Shown here piece by piece: positions 15,318 through 21,957 of a stretch of DNA of 24,201 bases. The stretch is from positions 1 through 24,201 of IMG/VR virus record IMGVR_UViG_3300020385_000058; one strand, written 5' to 3'. Position 1 is the first letter of the stretch. Each line of letters begins with the position of its first letter. The DNA is from a virus. Below the pieces are notes generated by a model. It made no database searches, had not been told where the DNA came from, and worked only from the letters and a program-made list of their open reading frames with translations. The translations under genes were made by a program, and so were the position numbers.

Positions 15318-15782
15318 TTAAAGAGGTTTAAAAATTTTGATTTCTACGACAATTATGTCACCTAAACTACCGCCTTTTATCACCGTGCCTATTCTTGTGT
15401 TAACACCTGTGTGTTTTTTTACACGGTCAAATTCTGCATTATCAGCTACTGGTTCAAATTCTACAAACTCATTGCCTTGTAAAGTTTCACCTGCAACAAA
15501 AGCCATGATATCGCCGTCTCTAGCCAAATTAACAACTGCATTTTTGTTAAAGCTATAACTATCAACAACAGTATTGCCTACCACAATACCCTGAATATTA
15601 CTATCAGCTAAAGATTTTACTATTTTTCCTTCAGCATTTAAAGTTCCTGCAGTTCCACCTCTAAATACAGTGTCGCCGTTAGACTCTGCCAAATATCCGC
15701 GTATTGTTGCTCCTGCAGGAGACTGTAGTAGTCTGCCTGGTATTAACTTATCAAAATTAAGTGATGCTAAATTAAAAGTCAT
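15318..15782 (-). CDS. Capsid structural cement protein (DUF2190-like)
   Basis: The 154-aa protein has the pattern of capsid cement proteins: ...DKLIPGRLLQSPAGATIRGY..., GNTVVDSYSFNKNAVVNLAR, DGDIMAFVAGETLQGNEFVE, and a closing GSLGDIIVVEIKIFK. The G.i....ag...g.....f...g.d........G.a...a strand spacing is that of small trimeric beta-barrel decoration proteins. Its gene lies between DUF2213 protease/scaffold and major capsid genes, which is the usual site. Confidence 0.75.
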   Translation of the reverse strand: MTFNLASLNFDKLIPGRLLQSPAGATIRGYLAESNGDTVFRGGTAGTLNAEGKIVKSLADSNIQGIVVGNTVVDSYSFNKNAVVNLARDGDIMAFVAGETLQGNEFVEFEPVADNAEFDRVKKHTGVNTRIGTVIKGGSLGDIIVVEIKIFKPL

Positions 15783-15794
15783 ATTTATTATAAA

Positions 15795-16901
15795 TTATAT
15801 GTAGAATGATTTTATATTATTATCTTCAGCCCTTGAGCCTAATGCTTTTGCTTTTAAAAAATCCATTGCAGTTGGATTGGGGTCTGAATTTAATATTTTT
15901 TTATTTTTTTTAGGCTCTTCGTTTGTTTTTATTTCCTCTTTTGTTTCTTCCTTAGTTTCTTCTTTTACTTCTTCTTTGTTGTCCACTAACATATCAATAT
16001 CTGCTTTTTCAAGATCCATAATTTCTTCCTCTTTTGTTTCTGGCTCTGTCATGTCTTTAAAAAACTCAAGAGCGTTGCTAACTGACATTTTTTCTCCGTC
16101 AATTTCAATTTCATCTTCCATTTTCATTTCATTTTTCATTTCTTCAATTTTCTTTTTCTCTCTTACCATTTCTATAAGTTCGTTAATCATAATTTTTTTG
16201 CCGTTTTTCATGCAAAACTTATCATTATAATTATCCATTGTTGTCGTTGGTTCTACTGCCGCATTAGCAACAATTGTTTCAGACTGAGTTTGAGCCTGTT
16301 CTTCAATTTTAGTTTCTTCTTCTGCTTTAAAAACATTAGAAATCGCATTAAAAAGTTTTTCTTTCATAGATATTTTTGTTGTTGGTTTTGAATTATTAAG
16401 AATAGTTTTTGTCTCGTATCTTCCTTTAGGCACAATAGCCAAGTGTCTAGCACTGCCTTTCACAATTTCAGTATCTGCAATTTGCTTTTCAGAAGGTGTT
16501 TGTTCGGCGTAATATTCATTAGAAAGCTCCCATCCTTGATTAATCAATAAGTCAATCGCAACTGGGTCTGTTACTACAAATTTGCACCAAGCCCAATCGT
16601 CAGCTTCGTGAAATTTTCCAAAATCATCAGTAAAGCCTTTATCATTAATAAACACATCGGAAACAGTTCCAACTTGAATATCTTTTTTATTTAAATAAGT
16701 AACATCTTGATGATTTATAATCACTGGTACACCTATATGGTCTTTGGCTAATTCTGTTAAAACGGCAGGCTCTATATTAATTACATTTTGCGTTTCAGAG
16801 TACAATTTAGGTCCCGATCTTAAAAATCTACCATAAAAAACTTTGTCTTTAGGGGGTTCTAAGTAATTTTTGTGTTGATTTAATTCTATTTTTTGTCTCA
16901 T
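15795..16901 (-). CDS. DUF2213 prohead protease/scaffold protein
   Basis: Residues 1-165 match the DUF2213 capsid maturation pattern: VFYGRFLRSGPKLYSE, VPVIINHQDVTYL with His64, and WELSNEYYAEQTP with Ser127, then ARHLAIVPKGRYET. His64 and Ser127 are candidates for the catalytic pair of the herpesvirus-protease-like fold; this is inferred from position, not tested. The C-terminal half (about 175-350) is low-complexity, Glu/Lys-rich and probably helical (NEMKMEDEIEIDGEKM, repeated KEETKEETKEE), consistent with a scaffold delta domain. It is the first gene after the divergent promoter region and begins the head-tail unit. Length (368 aa) fits the fused protease-scaffold type. Confidence 0.75.
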   Translation of the reverse strand: MRQKIELNQHKNYLEPPKDKVFYGRFLRSGPKLYSETQNVINIEPAVLTELAKDHIGVPVIINHQDVTYLNKKDIQVGTVSDVFINDKGFTDDFGKFHEADDWAWCKFVVTDPVAIDLLINQGWELSNEYYAEQTPSEKQIADTEIVKGSARHLAIVPKGRYETKTILNNSKPTTKISMKEKLFNAISNVFKAEEETKIEEQAQTQSETIVANAAVEPTTTMDNYNDKFCMKNGKKIMINELIEMVREKKKIEEMKNEMKMEDEIEIDGEKMSVSNALEFFKDMTEPETKEEEIMDLEKADIDMLVDNKEEVKEETKEETKEEIKTNEEPKKNKKILNSDPNPTAMDFLKAKALGSRAEDNNIKSFYI

Positions 16902-16907
16902 TAAAAC

Positions 16908-16952
16908 TTAAAGTAATATATTAAAAGTAATATATTTATAGTAAAACATTAA
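16908..16952 (-). repeat. Operator-like repeats before the DUF2213 gene
   Basis: Positions 16921-16952 hold a 32-bp element similar to the 31-bp palindromes at 489 and 4514 (minus strand start TTAATGTTTTACTATAAAT). Immediately downstream, a second partial copy (16908-16924) gives the tandem sequence AAGTAATATATT twice. The main element covers the -10 at 16938-16943. Confidence 0.55.
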
Positions 16953-16967
16953 AAAAAAACTTGTCAA
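16938..16967 (-). promoter_or_regulatory. Promoter for the head-tail operon (minus strand)
   Basis: TTGACA (16962-16967) is followed after 18 bp by TACTAT (16938-16943). The -35 box lies in an 11-bp palindrome ACTTGTCAAGT at 16959-16969 shared with a plus-strand promoter. It should drive genes from 16901 down to 4581, because no terminator is visible in that run. Confidence 0.65.
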
Positions 16968-16989
16968 GTAAAAATATTTAATTTATATA
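16961..16989 (+). promoter_or_regulatory. Promoter for portal and MuF genes (plus strand)
   Basis: On the plus strand TTGTCA (16961-16966) is followed after 17 bp by TATATA (16984-16989), 23 bp before the portal start. It overlaps the minus-strand -35 box by five bases. The -35 and -10 deviate from consensus, so this promoter is weaker by sequence than its divergent partner. Confidence 0.5.
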
Positions 16990-17011
16990 AAAAATGTGAT
17001 TATTAAAAAAA

Positions 17012-18460
17012 ATGGTAGAAAAAAAAAGTAAAAAAGTGAGCAATCGTAATCCTTTAGAAATTTTAGGATCAGCATATGCTGGGAGTGGTTTTAGGGAAAG
17101 TAATGCTTATAACTATGAAGAATTAGTCCAGTATGCTCAGAATAGAGCTGATTTAATTACTTACCAAAGGTTTTATTTAGAAAATTTATATGTATCTAGT
17201 GGCTTGATAAAAAGAATTGTAGATATGCCCGTTGAAGATGCATTCAAGCAAGGTGTCACAATTAAATCAGAAGCAATTTCAAATGCAAGTGATTTGAGGA
17301 AATTAAACAACTGGGTGGATAGAATTTTACTTCCACAGTTTAAAACAGCTAAGAAATTAGCTAGATTATTTGGAGGCAGTGCTTTAATTATCTCTGGTGG
17401 TTTATCAGAACAGGATAAACAAGATTTGCAACAAATTTCAAAAGGTGAAGATAAAACTAGTTATGATCTTAAAACGGAACTTGATTTAAATAATATCAAA
17501 CAGGGAGATAAAATTGCTTTTTACCCAGTCTCGCAATGGGAATTAAACCAAGCTGGAGTTTCAGAAAACCCTGAATTTAAAGATGTCGCTCTTAATCCAA
17601 TGACTTTTGGCATTGGAAATTATCAAGAATATAATTATGCTGGAGCAAAAGTGGATAAATCAAGGATAGTACCTTTTATTGGAATTGAGGCACCTTCATT
17701 AGTTAAGCAACGGTTAAGAGGTTGGGGGGTCAGTGTTATTGAGTCGGCTGTCACCCCTTTGCAAACTTATTACAAAGAAACAAAAGTTTTGTTTGAAATT
17801 ATTGACGAGACGAAGATTGATGTATTGCAAATTGACGGATTAAGTGAAATTGTGCAATCAGATGATGGTATTGCTAAAATAGATAAACTTGTTAATCAAA
17901 TTGCTCACAATAAAAATTATAAAGGCGTAATAACTCTTGACGGGAAATCTAACTATCAAGCTAAACAACTTAATTTTGATGGTATTGAAGTTGCATATAG
18001 AACTTTAGAAACAAACCTTGCAAGTAACATTGGCATTCCTAAAAACAAATTGTTTGGCGATAGCACGCAAGGAGTGTTTGCAACTGGCAACGATGCAATT
18101 GAAAATTACAATACCATGGTGCAAAACATTCAACAAGAAGCTTTACCGCAACTTGAAAATTTAATTAAAATAGGGCTTAAAACTGTTTTCGGTTTAGATT
18201 GGGATGAAATAGAAGAAGGTTTGGAAATTGACTTTCCTTCGCTTAAAATATTGTCTGATGAAGAGCAGAGTCTAATTGATGACAGAAAATTTAGTGCATT
18301 AAATCAGTTATATGCTAATGGCATATTAAATGCTCACCAATTAAAAGAACAAGTTAACGCAATGGGTATACTTCCTGTTGCATTAGATGTTGATAGTGGG
18401 GACGAGAGACCTGAACCTAATTTGCCAGAAGCCTTAGTTGAAGAAAGAGACTATGTTTGA
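17012..18460 (+). CDS. Portal protein (DUF1073 family)
   Basis: The 482-aa protein has the DUF1073 portal pattern: LENLYVSSGLIKRIVDMPVE near residues 55-75, the wing and stem region with WGVSVIESAVTPLQTYYKET (about 240-260), then KNKLFGDSTQGVFATGNDAI (about 345-364) and the family-typical C-terminal helices. Portal proteins form the dodecameric DNA channel at the head vertex and dock terminase. The start is the ATG at 17012, the first after the divergent promoter. Its TGA stop overlaps the ATG of the Mu F-like gene by 8 bp. The gene is on the opposite strand to terminase and capsid genes, which is unusual for this family's usually co-directional order. Confidence 0.85.
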   Translation: MVEKKSKKVSNRNPLEILGSAYAGSGFRESNAYNYEELVQYAQNRADLITYQRFYLENLYVSSGLIKRIVDMPVEDAFKQGVTIKSEAISNASDLRKLNNWVDRILLPQFKTAKKLARLFGGSALIISGGLSEQDKQDLQQISKGEDKTSYDLKTELDLNNIKQGDKIAFYPVSQWELNQAGVSENPEFKDVALNPMTFGIGNYQEYNYAGAKVDKSRIVPFIGIEAPSLVKQRLRGWGVSVIESAVTPLQTYYKETKVLFEIIDETKIDVLQIDGLSEIVQSDDGIAKIDKLVNQIAHNKNYKGVITLDGKSNYQAKQLNFDGIEVAYRTLETNLASNIGIPKNKLFGDSTQGVFATGNDAIENYNTMVQNIQQEALPQLENLIKIGLKTVFGLDWDEIEEGLEIDFPSLKILSDEEQSLIDDRKFSALNQLYANGILNAHQLKEQVNAMGILPVALDVDSGDERPEPNLPEALVEERDYV

Positions 18461-19412
18461 AATTATTGAATTACCAGATCTTGATTTAGATTTAAAGCAA
18501 AGAGAAAAAATTCAAAAAATTATATTTGACTATATTATTGCAACCATATTAAAACCTTTAGTGAGTGCAAATGGTTTTAATAAAACTATTATTAAAAATG
18601 CTAAATTAAGCGATCTTGAAAAAGCTATCAACAAAGGTAAAGTATATTACAAAGATGGTTATTTGAAAGGTAAATTTACAGCCTCCATCATCCGTGAAAT
18701 AACAAAATTAGGAGGTTATTATAGAAAAGGTGAGGGCTTTTTAATATCTAAAGCAACACTTCCAACATCTATAATAACTGCATTAGATGTTTACGAGCAA
18801 TCAATGTTAGATAGCTACGCAAAAACAATGCAAACATTAAATAACATAGATACTGACACAGTTAATAATTTAAATTTTGATGAAGAATATCAAGACATAT
18901 TAAACACTTTAGATTTTGAAGTTAAACAATCTGTTAAAGATATTGCAGTTATACCTGAAGTAACGGCTAGAATGAAAAAAGAAATTGCTAAAAATTACAG
19001 TGAAAATTTAAAATACTATATCAAGAAATTTGCAGACAAAGAAATATTTGAACTTAGAAAAGCGGTGCAAGAAAACTTTTTTGAAGGTTTTAGAACTTCT
19101 AAGTTAGCAGAAACTATTAAATATAGATATGGAGTATCAGAAAGAAAAGCAAAATTTTTAGCAAAGCAAGAAACCGATTTATTGTATTCTTTTTTTACTA
19201 CTGAAAGGTATAAAGATGCAGGAGTTAAATCTTTTGTATGGACGAGAACAACCTCAAAAGTGCCTGATAAATATCATGAAACTTTGGTCGGCAAAGAGTT
19301 TTCTTTTGATAATTTACCTATTATTAATTTAAAAACAGGTCAGAGGGGCGTACCTAAACAAAGATGGAATTGTAGTTGCGGAATGCGTCCTGTTTTAAAA
19401 GTGGTTAGATAA
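18453..19412 (+). CDS. Phage Mu F-like minor head protein
   Basis: The 319-aa protein carries the Mu F-like C-terminal domain (about residues 210-319): SERKAKFLAKQETDLLYSFF, GVKSFVWTRTTSKVPDKYHE, and the ending with PKQRWNCSCGMRPVL, matching the R.....a.tE......, W.T..D.....H, and C.C motifs. The N-terminal 200 residues are helical. It is a minor head protein found just after portal genes. I chose the ATG at 18453 inside the portal's last codons; a TTG at 18438 would add 5 residues without better evidence. Its stop overlaps the convergent LRR gene's stop by 8 bp. Confidence 0.85.
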   Translation: MFEIIELPDLDLDLKQREKIQKIIFDYIIATILKPLVSANGFNKTIIKNAKLSDLEKAINKGKVYYKDGYLKGKFTASIIREITKLGGYYRKGEGFLISKATLPTSIITALDVYEQSMLDSYAKTMQTLNNIDTDTVNNLNFDEEYQDILNTLDFEVKQSVKDIAVIPEVTARMKKEIAKNYSENLKYYIKKFADKEIFELRKAVQENFFEGFRTSKLAETIKYRYGVSERKAKFLAKQETDLLYSFFTTERYKDAGVKSFVWTRTTSKVPDKYHETLVGKEFSFDNLPIINLKTGQRGVPKQRWNCSCGMRPVLKVVR

Positions 19413-19779
19413 AAATTTCCAAATTTGGTCTATTTTTTATTTTTTCAGGTAGATTTGTTAACTTGTTGTATATTAAATCTATCCATTCAAGCTTTACTAA
19501 CTTATCAAATATATTTTCAGGTAGGTTTGTAAGATTGTTGCGAGCTAAATTTAATCCTTTAAGCTTTATCAATTTTTCAAATATGTTTTTTGGTAGATTT
19601 AAAAGACTATTGTTATCTAAATATAACTTTTCAAGACTTTCAAAAAAACCTTTATACTTTTCAATATTAAGAATATAAATTAAATCTTCGTCTATTAATC
19701 CTAAATTTGAAAGATTAAGCTCTGTTTTGTTTAAATCTGATTCAATTATATTAATTGCTTGTTTTATGTTGTTATTCAT
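19405..19779 (-). CDS. Short leucine-rich repeat protein (124 aa)
   Basis: A 124-aa protein with a helical N-terminal region (about 1-40) followed by three to four LRRs of 23 residues: SLEKLYLDNNSLLNLPKNIF, KLKGLNLARNNLTNLPENIF, KLEWIDLIYNKLTNLPEKI. There is no signal peptide or membrane segment. The N-terminus is paralogous to the LRR gene at 23161-23757 (MNN..KAINIIE..LN.T.LNL..L.L..EDL). The ATG lies within the 77-bp repeat carrying promoter and leader. LRRs are protein-binding solenoids; phage LRR genes are uncommon and the partner is unknown. It is convergent with the Mu F-like gene, overlapping by 8 bp. Confidence 0.85.
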   Translation of the reverse strand: MNNNIKQAINIIESDLNKTELNLSNLGLIDEDLIYILNIEKYKGFFESLEKLYLDNNSLLNLPKNIFEKLIKLKGLNLARNNLTNLPENIFDKLVKLEWIDLIYNKLTNLPEKIKNRPNLEIFI

Positions 19780-19852
19780 AGTTCGTATTTATATTTGTTT
19801 TCACCTAAAAAGTAAACAAAATAACCTGCATTGTCAAGCAAGAAAGTAAAAA
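19776..19852 (-). repeat. 77-bp perfect direct repeat, copy 1 (promoter, leader and ATG)
   Basis: Identical to 24125-24201 over 77 bp, and possibly longer because the second copy runs into the window edge. On the left the identity ends one base beyond the start codon of the LRR gene. It holds the TTGACA -35 at 19832-19837, a -10-like TACTTT at 19809-19814 (17-bp spacing) and the leader. Confidence 0.95.
19809..19837 (-). promoter_or_regulatory. Promoter for the LRR gene (within the repeat)
   Basis: TTGACA (19832-19837) and TACTTT (19809-19814) are separated by 17 bp. The -35 is perfect, the -10 weak. The leader includes AGGTGA at 19801-19806, but this is 21 bp or more from the ATG at 19779, too far for a normal ribosome binding site. 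Confidence 0.6.
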
Positions 19853-19860
19853 AATGTGAA

Positions 19861-20016
19861 TTATTTTGACAGATACATTATCCAAAGTACTGGATTTAAA
19901 TATCTTATCAACTCAAATAAAGAAAGCGTCCAAGAAAGATAAGCTAATGTAAAAAGAGTACCCGCTATAAATGTAAATATATTTATTATTTGTTTTTTAA
20001 AATTTATTTTTGACAT
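19861..20016 (-). CDS. Small membrane protein (51 aa)
   Basis: An unlisted 51-aa ORF (MSKINFKKQI..., ending in YLSK) starts at the ATG at 20014-20016, overlapping the stop of the secreted protein gene by one base (TAATG). It has a basic N-terminus followed by a hydrophobic stretch (INIFTFIAGTLFTLAYLSWT, then LSLFELIRYLNPVLWIMYLS), so one long or two short membrane segments. Its stop lies 9 bp beyond the 77-bp repeat. It could be a holin, toxin or superinfection factor, but no family is recognised. Confidence 0.7.
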   Translation of the reverse strand: MSKINFKKQIINIFTFIAGTLFTLAYLSWTLSLFELIRYLNPVLWIMYLSK

Positions 20017-20324
20017 TATATAAATATATGGTACAAACATTCATTGGATATTTGAGTCAGTCCTTTTGAGAATAAATCTGTGTAATTGCCATCAGAATTA
20101 AATAAAGGTTCATTTGGGTTTTCTTTTACAAAAACTTCAAACTTAAGAGCATTGCAATTGCAATAATTGTCAATTTTAGATTCATCTACTTTGTTTGCTA
20201 TGTTTTCGTCTTGTAAGGCAAGTGACTTGCATGAGACTTGAAATCCTTTTCCAGCCTCAGTTTGTGGCAGTTCTGCTAATGCTATATTAGTAAACAATAT
20301 AGCTGATATTAATATTTTTTTCAT
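20016..20324 (-). CDS. Small secreted Cys-containing protein
   Basis: A 102-aa protein with a Sec signal peptide (MKKILISAILFTNIALA, residues 1-17, cleaved after ALA). The mature part has four cysteines (about 32, 55, 57, 96) in a C...YCNC...C arrangement that could make two disulfides. This points to the cell envelope. It sits 9 bp after the terminase stop and overlaps the membrane protein gene (TAATG). The pair may be a moron operon modifying the host envelope; the function is not known. Confidence 0.7.
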   Translation of the reverse strand: MKKILISAILFTNIALAELPQTEAGKGFQVSCKSLALQDENIANKVDESKIDNYCNCNALKFEVFVKENPNEPLFNSDGNYTDLFSKGLTQISNECLYHIFI

Positions 20325-20333
20325 AAATTTTAT

Positions 20334-21824
20334 TTAATAGTTGTTTCTTGTAATTGCATCTATCCAACTTTCTTCTTTTAAAAAAGCATAAGCCGTTGCA
20401 TCAATTAAGTTATCCACAATATCATCGTGCCTGTGTGCGTTATTGTGTGTAAATTCTAAGCATTCTTCTAAAAAAGGTTTAGTAATTTCTAAATGAGTAT
20501 TTATAACCCCATTTATTTCAACATCTTTAGTAGGGAGTAAAACTTGATTTGTTTCTATAAATCTCCCAACTGCTGTGTATCTAGTAAATTTATCAGCCGT
20601 TCTTTTTACAGGTTTAATTAAGTGTTTAGAAAAAAGGTTTTGATAGGACTGAATTAATTGAGTACCAGCAGAAGCGTCTTCAACTAATATTTTTTTAACT
20701 CCACTCCCTCCATTATTAAAGCCGTCTTTCCATTTTTGATAAAAGCTTTCAAATATCTTAGATAGTTGCAAAAACTCCCATTTACCTCTTCGCATATCAA
20801 GTAAACAAAGTTTAGTACCAGCAATACCCCAGCAACAAATAACCGAATAGTCATTATATTCTTTTGATTTTGAAGCCGCATCAATTGTAAAGAATAATTC
20901 TTTAAATTTGGTTTGCTTTAAACTTTCATTGTTATAATAATGAAAATGCTCTAATTTCATTAATTGACCTTCAACAGGGCGAGGGTTTTGTTGAAATTGT
21001 GTTTCAAATAACCTTTTTGCGGTATCAGACTTTTCAAAATCTCCGCAAGCAACCTTTACCTTTTCAATGCCATACAAAGTAGGATTTAAAGGCATATTTG
21101 CATCTCTTATAAATGTAACATTGTTATAAATGTAAGTTTTAGGCTCACTTTCTAAAAAAGGCAATTTTAAATGGTAGTCAACATCGTAATTGTCTAAAAA
21201 AAATCTTGTCATGTCATTCTCACCCGTTCTTTGATTAATTAGTATATATCCATAATCAGTTCCTCCTTCTTTAGGACGCAGTCTGCTAAAAATTGAAGTT
21301 TGAATTTTATGTCTAGCTACAGCCATGTCATGTTTAGACGCAGAAGCGTCTACAGGGTCATCTAATACAATAAAATCTGCATTAGCACCTGTAATTTTGG
21401 CTTTCATTCCAAACGCCCTTACTGAGCCTAATGCATTTTTAACAGTCATATATTTATCCCCAGTTTTTTTTAATTCTATATTAGGAAATATCCATTTATA
21501 AGCTTCAGACTGCAGTACTTCTTTTATTTTTTCTGTTTTTTTTAATGCTTCTTCCGCATTAGAAGTTATATATAGAGCTCTACATTGCGGATCGTGTCCT
21601 AAAATAAATGGAATTAGTCCCGCAGTAGCACAAAAAGTCTTAGAGTGTCCGGGTGGAATATTGATAATAACGTTTTTAAGTTTTTTTTGTTGGATATCTT
21701 GCAAAACTTCGCAAATTAACTGACCGTGTCCAGAACTTGCAAATCTTACACTTTCCAATTGACGCATTGCAAAATCAGTAAAATTAAATAAAGATGAAGT
21801 GAATGGAAGCCTAAGGTCGTTCAT
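20334..21824 (-). CDS. terL: Terminase large subunit
   Basis: A 496-aa protein with both terminase domains. The ATPase domain has the Walker A-like motif IPPGHSKT at residues 56-63, Walker B FIVLDDP at 151-157, and the RTGENDM-like coupling region near 199-205. The nuclease domain has acidic residues at D315 (FFTIDAASKS), E382/D383 (ILVEDASAG) and D467/D468/D471 (HRHDDIVD). I use the ATG at 21824; a TTG at 21854 would add 10 residues but has no ribosome binding site. It drives DNA packaging with the portal. No small subunit is visible nearby. Confidence 0.9.
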   Translation of the reverse strand: MNDLRLPFTSSLFNFTDFAMRQLESVRFASSGHGQLICEVLQDIQQKKLKNVIINIPPGHSKTFCATAGLIPFILGHDPQCRALYITSNAEEALKKTEKIKEVLQSEAYKWIFPNIELKKTGDKYMTVKNALGSVRAFGMKAKITGANADFIVLDDPVDASASKHDMAVARHKIQTSIFSRLRPKEGGTDYGYILINQRTGENDMTRFFLDNYDVDYHLKLPFLESEPKTYIYNNVTFIRDANMPLNPTLYGIEKVKVACGDFEKSDTAKRLFETQFQQNPRPVEGQLMKLEHFHYYNNESLKQTKFKELFFTIDAASKSKEYNDYSVICCWGIAGTKLCLLDMRRGKWEFLQLSKIFESFYQKWKDGFNNGGSGVKKILVEDASAGTQLIQSYQNLFSKHLIKPVKRTADKFTRYTAVGRFIETNQVLLPTKDVEINGVINTHLEITKPFLEECLEFTHNNAHRHDDIVDNLIDATAYAFLKEESWIDAITRNNY

Positions 21825-21937
21825 TAATATTAAATAAGGTGCTTTATTTATCAAGTAAGACAGGCTAACTCAATAACACAAGATGCACCCTCAAAATTAT
21901 TTGCAATTAGTATGCCTTACTTGTAACTAGTAATATA
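21825..21937 (-). other. Terminase leader region with inverted repeat
   Basis: The 113-bp gap before terminase has a slightly higher GC content than its surroundings and an inverted repeat with 8-bp arms CAAGTAAG (21852-21859) and CTTACTTG (21916-21923), loop about 56 nt. Closer to the start codon, TAAATAA (21831-21837) can pair with TTATTTA (21844-21850). The RNA start predicted from the promoter is near 21923, so the first stem would begin at the 5' end of the transcript. No ORF of note is present. Confidence 0.5.
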
Positions 21938-21957
21938 TTATAAATTGCATTTGTCAA
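21930..21957 (-). promoter_or_regulatory. Terminase promoter
   Basis: TTGACA (21952-21957, in GCTTGACAA) and TATTAC (21930-21935) are spaced by 16 bp. The -35 lies within the last codons of the repeat protein gene ending at 21938. The sequence AGTAATATATTA near the -10 resembles the tandem half-sites at 16910-16936, but no full palindrome is visible here. Confidence 0.6.

Noticed and set aside
16350-16370. Internal ATG (MKEKLFN) in the DUF2213 gene as a lambda Nu3-like separate scaffold start
   Set aside because: No ribosome binding site or other signal distinguishes it; in this SD-poor genome the idea cannot be supported or excluded from sequence alone.
16987-17002. Similar short sequence AAAAAATGTGATTATT near 16989 and 19850
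   Set aside because: About 11-16 bp with one gap in very AT-rich DNA; likely chance, and orientation does not explain the inversion of the portal block.
21825-21854. TTG start at 21854 for the terminase
   Set aside because: Adds 10 residues (MINKAPYLIL) not expected for the family, no ribosome binding site, and an ATG is available at 21824.
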